A stretch of DNA of 64,000 nt, taken from Undibacterium sp. YM2 (GTDB taxonomy: Bacteria; Pseudomonadota; Gammaproteobacteria; Burkholderiales; Burkholderiaceae_D). Position 1 is the stretch's first letter; every line of letters begins with the position of its first letter. This document shows, in pieces, positions 7,990 to 16,297 of the stretch. The notes under the pieces were generated by a model. The model did not search any database. It saw only the letters and a program-made list of their open reading frames with translations, and was not told the origin of the DNA. The stretch lies in assembly GCF_009937975.1 (NCBI RefSeq), contig NZ_AP018441.1, positions 4,898,001-4,962,000 on the forward strand. The letters are read 5' to 3'. The translations under genes were made by a program, and so were the position numbers.

Positions 7990-8655
7990 ATGAATAAAAT
8001 TTATACTTCACATTGCAAAGAATTTGAACATCCAGAATTTTGTCTGCAATTTGATCCAGACATAGCTCTGGCTACAGATGCTGAGTTTGTTGCCCGCCTG
8101 CTTGAATCCATGGTCAGCAAGGGTAGTTGTTTTCAGGATGGGCAATCAATGCAGCTGGGCTGGTCTTATCTCATGCTAAGCACACAGCAAGACGGCAGCC
8201 TTGGTTTCAAAGAAGCTGATTTTCAGACCATGCCCCTGGTCTGGAATATTGGTATCTCCAACACCTTGCGCCACTTGCGTCTGCATAAGGATATTGTCGA
8301 GCGCGTCGTACCCACGGAATATCTGTCCATTCCTTCATTCCGGGCGGAATGTGTCGTCTGCAATGAATTAAAAAATGCCAACGGGCTAATCATGATGGTC
8401 AGGCAGGAAGAAAAAAAACGCGACAGCGGCTGGTTCTTTGGCTGCTACAAGGAAGGACATGATCACAACAACGTGGATAATCTGGAACGTATATCATTGT
8501 ACGAAGCAGTAGTCACGCATGCACCTGCATGTCTGCCTTATCTTGGTTTTCCGCAAGGTATGACGATATTATTGGGCGAAGGCAGACCCATCTTTTTCTA
8601 TGAGGATAAGGAACTCACCATACTTGAAGGTTCTTATCTGGACATAGCGATTTAA
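7990..8655 (+). CDS. Imm33/DUF2185-like protein
   Basis: A 221-residue soluble protein. The C-terminal half resembles the DUF2185 (Imm33) domain: CVVCNELKNANGLIMMVRQE, then RDSGWFFGCYKEG and a late LGFPQGMTILLGEGR stretch. Imm33 proteins are predicted immunity proteins found beside polymorphic toxins, although many stand alone. The first 100 residues are unassigned. It follows the macro-domain gene after 78 bp on the same strand, so co-transcription is possible. No toxin gene is adjacent. The domain call is moderate and the immunity role is an inference from the family. Confidence 0.6.
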   Translation: MNKIYTSHCKEFEHPEFCLQFDPDIALATDAEFVARLLESMVSKGSCFQDGQSMQLGWSYLMLSTQQDGSLGFKEADFQTMPLVWNIGISNTLRHLRLHKDIVERVVPTEYLSIPSFRAECVVCNELKNANGLIMMVRQEEKKRDSGWFFGCYKEGHDHNNVDNLERISLYEAVVTHAPACLPYLGFPQGMTILLGEGRPIFFYEDKELTILEGSYLDIAI

Positions 8656-8747
8656 TTTACTGGTTCGCCTGATGAAAGAATTGGAACATAGAAACCAGAT
8701 GTGTCATGCATAATTGCTGCATTCCGTATTTAAAATCTAACCTATCC

Positions 8748-9281
8748 ATGCGCTCACGTCTTTTTCAACTGGCATTTCCCGTATTGCTGCTCCCTGCCTG
8801 CCAAGCCAGTACCGAAATCCCCGCCTACCTTTTACCCGGTGCTGCGCAGGAATTGGTTGCGTCTTCACTGAAACTGAGCAAATGTGATCCTCAAAAAGTA
8901 AGTACGGACATCAGTTTTTGTGACGTCAAAGAAGCTAAATTTGGTGGCGCGCCAGCATCATTCAAATTGACCCTGCTGAACGGGAAATTGATTTCTACCA
9001 TTATCACTTTACCCGCTGACGAATTTTCATCCACGGTTTCCAACATGACGAAGCGCATGGGAGAGTCAAGCTATGAAAGAGAATTTGAGGTGTATGGTGT
9101 TAAACACAAAAGCATATATTGGGGGAGCAAGAGCGTGTATATCACAGCCAACAGATATGCCTTTGGCGATACCAAACACAGTATGTTGATCTTGATGCTA
9201 CCAGAGGCAACACCAGAAATAGCGCGTCCTCTGTTTTTGAAGAATGACGCAAAGCCATCAAGCAATGCCGCTCGTCAGTAA
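8748..9281 (+). CDS. Putative lipoprotein of unknown function
   Basis: A 177-residue protein, not recognised. From the ATG at 8748 it begins with Arg residues, a hydrophobic stretch and the lipobox LLPAC (Cys at about residue 18), a good lipoprotein signal. An upstream in-frame ATG at 8706 would bury this signal behind 14 residues, so I prefer 8748. The mature part is mixed alpha/beta with two further cysteines (SKCDP, SFCDV) that may form a disulfide. It is the last gene of the plus-strand run that starts with the ADP-ribosylglycohydrolase. Confidence 0.6.
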   Translation: MRSRLFQLAFPVLLLPACQASTEIPAYLLPGAAQELVASSLKLSKCDPQKVSTDISFCDVKEAKFGGAPASFKLTLLNGKLISTIITLPADEFSSTVSNMTKRMGESSYEREFEVYGVKHKSIYWGSKSVYITANRYAFGDTKHSMLILMLPEATPEIARPLFLKNDAKPSSNAARQ

Positions 9282-9382
9282 GCAAGTTGGGCTACTACAC
9301 TCGGTATATAAATAACGTAAATTTTTATTCTTGGTAAAGCATAAATTTATTCAACTTCGTATTTCGAATGGATACGAAATTT

Positions 9383-9424
9383 GAGGCCCAGTGTTGGGCT
9401 GGTCAAGCGTAGCCCAACCTACGA
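9383..9424 (+). repeat. Dispersed hairpin repeat, family B, copy 1
   Basis: GTTGGGCT (9393-9400) pairs with AGCCCAAC (9411-9418) around a 10-nt loop, flanked by GAGGCCCAGT and CTACG. The same sequence recurs twice at 37851-37953. A separate inverted repeat TTCGTAT (9356-9362) / ATACGAA (9372-9378) lies just before it. It sits downstream of the DUF262 gene, where it could work as an RNA hairpin. Confidence 0.75.
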
Positions 9425-9528
9425 TACTGTAGTTTTTAGAATCTGAGTGTCCCATTTGCAACATAACAATCCCCTTCAAAATCCACATAAAACAGAGGGG
9501 GTTGCGTTGACCTGCTGAAGCCACCACA

Positions 9529-11082
9529 TCAATTTTTATATCCTGTATTGCAATAGGGATGACTAACTTGTCCATTTTCTACATTACTGCTCCCGCCATC
9601 TTGTTTTCTGGTGATATGGTCTATCGAAATCGCATTCCTATGCAAATACCCCCCACAAATTTTACATTTAATGGAATTCTTTAGCGCTTCATTCATAAAG
9701 ACTTCAGATTTCCCGTCTGAATCAAAATCAATTTCATCATGTCCTGATATATCATCACTTTTCATCGTTAAATAGTTAAAATCAGGCAGTAAAAATATCC
9801 TCTCTATTACGTCTTTAACATCCAAATCATTGTTTAATAATTTAATAGCCTGCAAGTAAAACTCAACGACATATGGCGCTCCTTTACTAGATGTCCGGTA
9901 TTTCCTAATGATTTGCCTTGGAAGATCATCATAATTGAGAACAATATCTTCAAATTTTGCACGGACTTTTGTAAATTCATTTAATTTTTTAGTATCTCTT
10001 AATTTAATAAAAAGTTGTAAGAAAAAATTAAATGAGGCGGGTTTATATCGCCCATTTCGTGCATAAAAATAGACCGCAGGATGCAGGCCTAGTGACGAAG
10101 CGTGATTACTATTTATTAATTGCGCAATTGTTAGACATTTTTTTAAAGCTTTTATCGTCTCACTTCCATTCACGTCATCTGGTATTTTCGTCGAAACTTG
10201 AATGTTATTTACGATATTTACGAATTCCAAAACAAGCATTTGTGTTTGCGAAGAAAAGCTCTTTCCAGCAACTGGAATGTCTAGAGTTTTCAGTGGCGTT
10301 TTTAGCGAAGGCTTGAACAATATATCGTTTATGTCCAATGCAAGATCTTGTACAATCTGCTGCTGCTCTTTTGCAAAAGATGACCAATATTTGTGACCTT
10401 TTCCACTTCTTAAAATTGCCCTTGTGGCTATTCCGTTTGGTTTATTCCTGCTCTCTAAAAGAATAAACTCTGTTTTGTCTATAGGTGCTGCTTTTTGGTT
10501 TATTTTAAAAAATGAAGCTTCTGCTTTTTTTGCATCACCATTTACCCATTGTATTTGGATAGCTAAACTTCCCAAAAGACGCGCTTTAATTGCAATTTCC
10601 TCTTTCACTTTTTCTGGACTTTTGATTGCAAGTTTGTAGTCAGAATATGGCCCAATAGTTTTATTTATCCGTTCGCGTAATCTACTGGCAATTTCAATCT
10701 GCTCTTCCGAAATTATTGATTCATAGAATGATTTTGTGATACTTCCGTCACCATAGTCATTATTTACCCAAGCCGCCAATGCACTTAAGCGATGTGCTCC
10801 GTCAATTACAAAAGTAAATCCAGCCTGATTTTTCCAAAGGATGACCGCAGGTATAAGCTCATCATCTAAAAAACTCTGAATTAGTGAAATTACGCGCTCT
10901 TGGTCCCATTCATTAGTCTCTCGTTGAAAGTCTGGTTTCCGTATAGAGCTGAAAAAGAAAGAGTCTTCTGCCAAGTCCGTAGCTTTCAGGTTCTGGGCGA
11001 TATTTGTTGGAACCGTATCTGAATCATGAACTTCAAAGTCTTCTCTGGGAATCAGTGCATCCAAATTGATTTTTTTAGACAT
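9529..11082 (-). CDS. DUF262-domain protein with C-terminal HNH nuclease motif
   Basis: A 517-residue protein. The N-terminal part carries the DUF262 (ParB-like/GmrSD-type) core: RKPDFQRETNEWDQERVI, then FVIDGAHRLSALAAW near residue 95, equivalent to the DGQQR motif. The last 45 residues form an HNH finger: CKICGG, ISIDHI, a GG-SN-EN stretch and PYCN, giving two Cys pairs and the catalytic His. DUF262 proteins include type IV restriction enzymes such as GmrSD, so defence against foreign DNA is plausible. The gene is visibly richer in A and T than polA beside it, suggesting transfer. It stands alone, with a repeat downstream. Confidence 0.8.
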   Translation of the reverse strand: MSKKINLDALIPREDFEVHDSDTVPTNIAQNLKATDLAEDSFFFSSIRKPDFQRETNEWDQERVISLIQSFLDDELIPAVILWKNQAGFTFVIDGAHRLSALAAWVNNDYGDGSITKSFYESIISEEQIEIASRLRERINKTIGPYSDYKLAIKSPEKVKEEIAIKARLLGSLAIQIQWVNGDAKKAEASFFKINQKAAPIDKTEFILLESRNKPNGIATRAILRSGKGHKYWSSFAKEQQQIVQDLALDINDILFKPSLKTPLKTLDIPVAGKSFSSQTQMLVLEFVNIVNNIQVSTKIPDDVNGSETIKALKKCLTIAQLINSNHASSLGLHPAVYFYARNGRYKPASFNFFLQLFIKLRDTKKLNEFTKVRAKFEDIVLNYDDLPRQIIRKYRTSSKGAPYVVEFYLQAIKLLNNDLDVKDVIERIFLLPDFNYLTMKSDDISGHDEIDFDSDGKSEVFMNEALKNSIKCKICGGYLHRNAISIDHITRKQDGGSSNVENGQVSHPYCNTGYKN

Positions 11083-11153
11083 AATCTTCTTTCTTAAGAA
11101 TCCTGTTTTCCTAACTCAGAATTTTTTAATTTTCCAATACAGCAAATAACTCC

Positions 11154-13940
11154 TCAATGCGCCTCTTCCCAATTCCCGCCCACGCCAACTTCAGCAAGCA
11201 AAGGCACATCCAGCTTCGCCACATTCGCCATCAACTCTGGCAATTTTTGCTTGACCAGTTCCAGCTCAGCTTGCGGTACTTCGAGTACCAGTTCATCGTG
11301 CACCTGCATGATCATTTTTGATTGCAGTTTGTCTGTTTCCAGCCAGCCTTGTACGGCTATCATGGCGAGTTTGATGAGGTCGGCGGCGGTACCCTGCATG
11401 GGGGCGTTGATCGCCGCGCGTTCTGCACCAGCGCGGCGGGGGCCGTTGGGGGAGTTGATTTCTGCCAGCCACAGGCGGCGGCCGAAGACGGTTTCTACAT
11501 AGCCGTGGGCTTTGGCCTTGGTGCGGGTGTCTGCCATGTATTGGGCGACACCAGGGTAGCGCTGGAAGTATTTGTCGATATAGCTTTGCGCTGCGCTGCG
11601 TTCTATGCCGAGGTTGCCTGCGAGGCCAAAGGCGCTCATGCCATAGATGAGGCCAAAGTTGATGACCTTGGCATAGCGGCGCTGCTCGCTCGTTACTTCT
11701 GTCAGTGGTACGGCAAAAATCTCGGAGGCAGTGGCGCGGTGGATGTCTTCGCCATTGGCAAAGGCGGCCAGCAGGCTGGCGTCACCAGAGATGTGGGCCA
11801 TGATACGCAATTCGATTTGCGAATAGTCGGCAGAGATGATGACATTGCCAGGCCCGGCCACAAAGGCTTCGCGTATGCGGCGGCCTTCTGCAGTGCGCAC
11901 GGGGATGTTTTGCAGGTTAGGGTCATTCGATGCGAGGCGGCCAGTGACAGCTACGGCTTGCGCATAATTGGTGTGGACGCGGCCTGTGCTGGCGTTGACC
12001 ATCTTGGGCAGTTTGTCGGTGTAAGTCGATTTGAGTTTTGCCAGGCCTCGGTATTCGAGCAAGACCTTGGGCAGGGGATAATCCTCAGCCAGTTTTTGCA
12101 AGACTTCTTCATCCGTCGATGGTGCACCGGATGGAGTTTTCTTGACGACAGGCAGGCCCAGTTTGCCAAAGAAAATCTCGCCCAGTTGTTTGGGTGAGTT
12201 CAAATTGAAAGGCTGCTCTGCCAGCTCGTAGGCCTTTTGTTCGAGTTCCAGCAGGCGTATGCCGATTTCATGCGACTGCGCTTCGAGCAGGTCTTTATTG
12301 ATGTGTACGCCGTTGCGCTCTATCTTTTGCAAGACAACCGAGGTGGGCAGTTCTATGTCGTGGTAGACGCGCAGCAGGTTCGCGTCCGGCTCTATCTCTG
12401 GCCACATGGCGAGGTGCAGTTGCAGGGTGATGTCGGCATCTTCTGCGGCATAGGCAGTCGCGCGTTCCAGGTCGACCTGATTAAAGCCTATCTGGCTTGC
12501 ACCCTTGCCGCAGACTTCTTCAAAGCTGATGGTTTTCTTGCCGAGGTGGCGCATGGCCAGGCTGTCCATGTCATGCGATTTGTGCGATTCAAAAACATAG
12601 GATTCAAGCAGGGTGTCATGCGCGATACCGCGCAGGTTCACGCCCTGGTTGGCGAAGATATGGCTGTCGTATTTGAGGTTTTGGCCAACCTTGGGTTTGC
12701 TGTCGTCTTCTAGCCAGGCTTTCATCTTGCCCAGCACCACCGCCAGCGACAATTGCTCAGGTGCGCCGGGGTAGTTATGGCCGACGGGGATATAAGCCGC
12801 ATGGCCGACTTCGCAACACAGCGAAATACCAACCAGTTGCGCCGTCATGGGTTCCAGCGAAGTGGTTTCGGTATCTACCGAGGTCAGTTTGGCGGCATTG
12901 ATGCGGGCCAGCCATTCATCGAGTGCGGCTTCGGTCAATACGGTTTCATAGTTCTGCTGAACTGGCACGGCTGGCTTGTCAGCATCTGCTGCATCATCAT
13001 TGAACAGCCCAGCCTGTACAGAATTGCTGCCACTGGTGGCGGCTTTGGCAGCGGGCAGCGGTGTCGCGCCCGCGGTGGCGTCACCAGTCAATTCGCGCAA
13101 CCAGGTCTTGAAGCCCCAGCGGCTGGCAAAGCCAACCAGCTCGGTCTTGTCTTCTTCTTTCGCGACCAGGCTGTCCTGTATCGAGGTGTAATGTCCGGTG
13201 AGGTCACAATCAGTTTTGACGGTGATCAGCACGCGGCCTTGTGGCAGCCATTCCAGCGCACTGCGCAGGTTGTCGCCGACCACGCCCTTGATCTTGTCGG
13301 CGTTGGCGATGACGCCATCCAGGCTATCGTATTCTGTCAGCCATTTGACGGCAGTCTTGGGGCCGCATTTGGCAACACCAGGCACGTTATCGACGGTGTC
13401 ACCTATCAGTGTCAGGTAATCGATGATGCGGTCGGGCGGCACGCCAAATTTGGCCAATACACCGGGTTCGTCGAGCTTTTCATTGCTCATGGTGTTGATC
13501 AGGGTGACATTGGCATTAACGAGTTGGGCCAGGTCTTTGTCGCCGGTAGAGACGATGGTGTTCATGCCCAGCTTGGTGGCTTCTACTGCCAGCGTGCCGA
13601 TGACATCATCAGCCTCTACCCCTTCGACCATCAGGATAGGCCAGCCCATGGCCTTGACGGCGACGTGTATGGGTTCTATCTGCAGGCGCAGGTCGTCTGG
13701 CATGGAGGGCCGCTGAGCCTTGTACTCGGGGTAGAGATCATCGCGGAAGGTTTTGCCTTTGGCATCAAACACACAGGCGATGTATGCTGCCGGGTAATCC
13801 GTACGCAAACGGCGTAACATATTGATCATGCCGTGTATGGCGCCAGTTGGTTCTCCTTGTGCATTGCGCAAGTCGGGCAGAGCATGGAAGGCGCGGTACA
13901 GATAGCTAGAGCCATCAACTAACAAGAGAGTATTTTGCAT
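11154..13940 (-). CDS. polA: DNA polymerase I
   Basis: A 928-residue protein of normal PolA length. Residues 1-290 are the 5'-3' exonuclease (LLLVDGSSYLYRAFHA, VEADDVIGTLA, STGDKDLAQLV). About 335-520 is the 3'-5' exonuclease with its first acidic motif intact (SVDTETTSLEP), and 555-928 the polymerase (ISADYSQIELRIMAH, RRYAKVINFGLIYGMSAFGL, MQVHDELVLE). It fills gaps in repair and removes Okazaki primers. The start ATG at 13940-13938 directly abuts the ATG of the divergent LOG-family gene, so there is no intergenic DNA and the polA promoter must lie inside that gene. No Shine-Dalgarno sequence is visible upstream. Confidence 0.98.
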   Translation of the reverse strand: MQNTLLLVDGSSYLYRAFHALPDLRNAQGEPTGAIHGMINMLRRLRTDYPAAYIACVFDAKGKTFRDDLYPEYKAQRPSMPDDLRLQIEPIHVAVKAMGWPILMVEGVEADDVIGTLAVEATKLGMNTIVSTGDKDLAQLVNANVTLINTMSNEKLDEPGVLAKFGVPPDRIIDYLTLIGDTVDNVPGVAKCGPKTAVKWLTEYDSLDGVIANADKIKGVVGDNLRSALEWLPQGRVLITVKTDCDLTGHYTSIQDSLVAKEEDKTELVGFASRWGFKTWLRELTGDATAGATPLPAAKAATSGSNSVQAGLFNDDAADADKPAVPVQQNYETVLTEAALDEWLARINAAKLTSVDTETTSLEPMTAQLVGISLCCEVGHAAYIPVGHNYPGAPEQLSLAVVLGKMKAWLEDDSKPKVGQNLKYDSHIFANQGVNLRGIAHDTLLESYVFESHKSHDMDSLAMRHLGKKTISFEEVCGKGASQIGFNQVDLERATAYAAEDADITLQLHLAMWPEIEPDANLLRVYHDIELPTSVVLQKIERNGVHINKDLLEAQSHEIGIRLLELEQKAYELAEQPFNLNSPKQLGEIFFGKLGLPVVKKTPSGAPSTDEEVLQKLAEDYPLPKVLLEYRGLAKLKSTYTDKLPKMVNASTGRVHTNYAQAVAVTGRLASNDPNLQNIPVRTAEGRRIREAFVAGPGNVIISADYSQIELRIMAHISGDASLLAAFANGEDIHRATASEIFAVPLTEVTSEQRRYAKVINFGLIYGMSAFGLAGNLGIERSAAQSYIDKYFQRYPGVAQYMADTRTKAKAHGYVETVFGRRLWLAEINSPNGPRRAGAERAAINAPMQGTAADLIKLAMIAVQGWLETDKLQSKMIMQVHDELVLEVPQAELELVKQKLPELMANVAKLDVPLLAEVGVGGNWEEAH

Positions 13941-14678
13941 ATGAACGGAAACAGAAAAGATGTAACGAGGTTGCGCCAGATTATCGATCAGGAAAAAGCA
14001 ACTTCGCTGAAAGCGCGCGAATCATGGCATATGTTCACGATTATGGCAGAATTTATCGAGTCCACCGAGCGGCTTTCATCTATCCGCCCTGCCGTGACGA
14101 TTTTTGGGTCTGCCCGTACCAAGCCGGACCACCCTGATTATGTCAAATGTGTGGATTTGTCGCGTCGCTTGTCGGACGAGGGTTTTGCCGTCATCTCTGG
14201 CGGTGGCCCCGGTATTATGGAAGCCGCCAACAAGGGCGCATTCGAGGGAGCCTCCCCTTCTGTTGGCTTGAATATAGAATTGCCACACGAGCAACGTAGT
14301 AACCCCTGGCAAAACATCAGCCTGTCTTTCCGCCATTTTTTTGCGCGCAAGGTGGCTTTTGTCAAATATGCCGATGCCTATGTAGTCTTTCCTGGTGGCT
14401 TTGGCACCATGGATGAAGTCAGCGAAGTCCTGACACTGATACAGACTGGCAAGACCCGCCATATCCCGGTGATCTTGGTGGGCATCAGTTTCTGGAGCGG
14501 CTTGCTTGAATGGATCAAAGTGCAAATGGTTGGCAACGGCATGATAGAGCCTGGAGACATGAACCTGGTGCAACTGATAGACGAACCTGCCAATATCGTT
14601 GATGCCATCTATGCGTTTTATGAGGCGCGGAATATTGAACCGTCGGAAGATGACAGGCAAAAAATGCTGTATTTGTAG
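13941..14678 (+). CDS. LOG-family (TIGR00730) nucleotide phosphoribohydrolase-like protein
   Basis: A 245-residue protein of the LOG family, often misnamed lysine decarboxylase. The key motif SGGGPGIMEAANKGA lies near residue 85 and VVFPGGFGTMDEVSEVLTL near 150; together they match the PGGxGTxxE signature of cytokinin-activating 5'-monophosphate phosphoribohydrolases. The enzymes release a base from nucleoside monophosphates. I took the ATG at 13941 over the TTG at 13935, which lies inside polA. AAGAGAG about 10 nt upstream can serve as ribosome site and also lies in polA. A terminator-like hairpin follows. Confidence 0.88.
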   Translation: MNGNRKDVTRLRQIIDQEKATSLKARESWHMFTIMAEFIESTERLSSIRPAVTIFGSARTKPDHPDYVKCVDLSRRLSDEGFAVISGGGPGIMEAANKGAFEGASPSVGLNIELPHEQRSNPWQNISLSFRHFFARKVAFVKYADAYVVFPGGFGTMDEVSEVLTLIQTGKTRHIPVILVGISFWSGLLEWIKVQMVGNGMIEPGDMNLVQLIDEPANIVDAIYAFYEARNIEPSEDDRQKMLYL

Positions 14679-14687
14679 CATGCATGA

Positions 14688-14730
14688 GCAGGGTGTCCCA
14701 TGTGCACGGCGCACCCTGCCGGGGGTTTTA
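14688..14730 (+). terminator. Possible terminator after the LOG-family gene
   Basis: GCAGGGTG (14688-14695) pairs with CACCCTGC (14712-14719) and is followed by a G-run and TTTTA (14726-14730). The stem is 8 bp with a 16-nt loop and the T-run is short, so it is a weak candidate. Confidence 0.4.
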
Positions 14731-14750
14731 CTGCATCAATCATGCAGCTC

Positions 14751-15515
14751 TCATTTGGCTTTCACAGCCCCCTGCTCTGCCTGCGGAAAACTCTGTATCA
14801 CCTCACCTTTGTCATCCAGGAAGTTCAGCATGGCCTGGCCTTCTGGCGTCACCAGCATCATGATGCGCGGCTTGCCTTTGGCGTCGGCCATGATGATGGC
14901 AGATGATTTCCCACGGGTCTTGCCGACGAACATGCGGTTGGTTTGTTGGCCGCCCGCATCTTTCCACTTCTGCAGCAACGCATCTTTCTCTGGGCCGGCC
15001 GGGGCTTTTTCATAAGCCTGGTACAAGCCATCGTAATCTTTTTGCAGGCCACGGTCATAGATCTTCAAGCCCGATTCCATGCTGCCGCCGCTCTCATAAT
15101 GACCGAGCGAGAGTTGCTGGTCACCACCAAACCTGTCCATGGAAAAATGCATGCCGGCGACAGGCCTGCCCTTGTCGTCAAGCTTGCCGTCGAAGATGAA
15201 GCCGCCGCTTTCATCGCCCTGCGCATTATAGAAAATCATGCCCGGGCGTTGCGGGCCGCTGCGCTTGCTTTGCTTGCCGTCGGTGACAGGCTCAGGTAGG
15301 CGCAGGTGATTGGCGATGACCATCTCATGCTTGCCTTCTGGCGTGACGATGTTGATGCGTTCCACATCGATTTCAGAAAACTTGCCGCGGTTTTCAGTAT
15401 TGACTGCAGCAGTAAGCAACATGACGCCCAGCCCTGCCCCGGCGACGGTCAACACTTGTTTAAGCAAACGGTTCTGGCGTTTCAATTGTGTGATGAGTTC
15501 TTGTTGCTGGGTCAT
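14751..15515 (-). CDS. Single-pass membrane-anchored protein of unknown function
   Basis: A 254-residue protein, not recognised. A charged N-terminus with a short coiled coil (QELITQLKRQNRLLKQ) leads into one membrane helix (about residues 20-38). A periplasmic or cytoplasmic domain follows that begins with IDVERINIVTPEGKHEMVIA and ends with a similar IMMLVTPEGQAMLNFLDDKG: two related beta-hairpin-like stretches of the form VTPEGK or VTPEGQ, repeated also around RPGMIFYNAQGDESGGFIF. AAAGGAG precedes the ATG at 15515. It is divergent from a GNAT gene. Confidence 0.6.
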   Translation of the reverse strand: MTQQQELITQLKRQNRLLKQVLTVAGAGLGVMLLTAAVNTENRGKFSEIDVERINIVTPEGKHEMVIANHLRLPEPVTDGKQSKRSGPQRPGMIFYNAQGDESGGFIFDGKLDDKGRPVAGMHFSMDRFGGDQQLSLGHYESGGSMESGLKIYDRGLQKDYDGLYQAYEKAPAGPEKDALLQKWKDAGGQQTNRMFVGKTRGKSSAIIMADAKGKPRIMMLVTPEGQAMLNFLDDKGEVIQSFPQAEQGAVKAK

Positions 15516-15674
15516 GCTGTCTCCTTTGGTGTGGTAAATATTGATGCGACTGTCTTCGTGAACTGTTGCAGCGCCCGTGCATAGTAAAAGTGTTGGGCAT
15601 AGCCAGACCAGTTAGCTGCGACTAGTGGAAAGATGCGGGTATTGAATGGCAGATAAGAACGATGAACGGGACAG

Positions 15675-15688
15675 CAGACTTAAGTCTG
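15675..15688. promoter_or_regulatory. 14-bp perfect palindrome between divergent genes
   Basis: CAGACTTAAGTCTG is self-complementary over 14 bp and lies in the 248-bp gap between the membrane-protein gene (minus) and the GNAT gene (plus). It could be an operator, but no regulator is nearby. Confidence 0.3.
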
Positions 15689-15763
15689 TATAGACGGATC
15701 TGGCTTGCAGGTACAATGTCGTCACGCCAGTAACACAGACCACACAGCACACACATCAATATC

Positions 15764-16297
15764 ATGCTCTTTCACTTGATCAGCATCCCATCTGAAGATT
15801 TGCGTGCTCTGGCAGCCTCTACCCTGCCAGATATGCATGGCTATAGCTGTGCCGTGGATGCGCTGCCACCGCACTTTGTTGCCTCCCGGGCGCTGGAACA
15901 AATGGCAGCCGGTGTGCCTGTCTACTGGTGTAGCACCCACTATATAGTCGAGACGACAAACCGACACATCGTCGGCAGTTGCGGTTTCAAGCATGCACCC
16001 AGGGATGGCATGGTGGAGATAGGTTATGGCATTTCACCCGACTGCAGAAAACAGGGTGCGGCCACCTCCGCTGTGCAGGCTTTGCTGCAACTGGCCTTTG
16101 CGGGCGGTGCCACGCAGGTGATGGCCCAAGTCAATCCAGATAATCTGGCCTCAACACGAGTGGTGCAAAAACTGGGCTTCGTTAATACTGGCAGTTATGC
16201 TGATGAAGCGCAGGAGACACTGGTGCGATGGTGTTTCAACCAGGATATGCGTGCTGAGGCATTGGCTATCTCCCATAAACAGGGACACGGGCAATGA
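15764..16297 (+). CDS. GNAT-family N-acetyltransferase (RimJ/RimL-like)
   Basis: A 177-residue acetyltransferase of the GNAT fold. The acetyl-CoA site is visible as EIGYGISPDCRKQGAATSAV (about residues 86-105, matching RxxGxA), and the C-terminal half has VNPDNLASTRVVQKLGF, the pattern of RimJ/RimL-type enzymes that acetylate protein N-termini or small amines. The substrate cannot be named. The start ATG at 15764 lacks a clear ribosome site. It overlaps the downstream membrane-protein gene by 4 nt (ATGA). Confidence 0.85.
   Translation: MLFHLISIPSEDLRALAASTLPDMHGYSCAVDALPPHFVASRALEQMAAGVPVYWCSTHYIVETTNRHIVGSCGFKHAPRDGMVEIGYGISPDCRKQGAATSAVQALLQLAFAGGATQVMAQVNPDNLASTRVVQKLGFVNTGSYADEAQETLVRWCFNQDMRAEALAISHKQGHGQ

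Noticed and set aside
11322..13817. Long open frames on the plus strand opposite polA (up to 354 codons).
   Set aside because: They mirror codon bias of polA, have no family motifs and no ribosome sites; polA itself is complete and certain.
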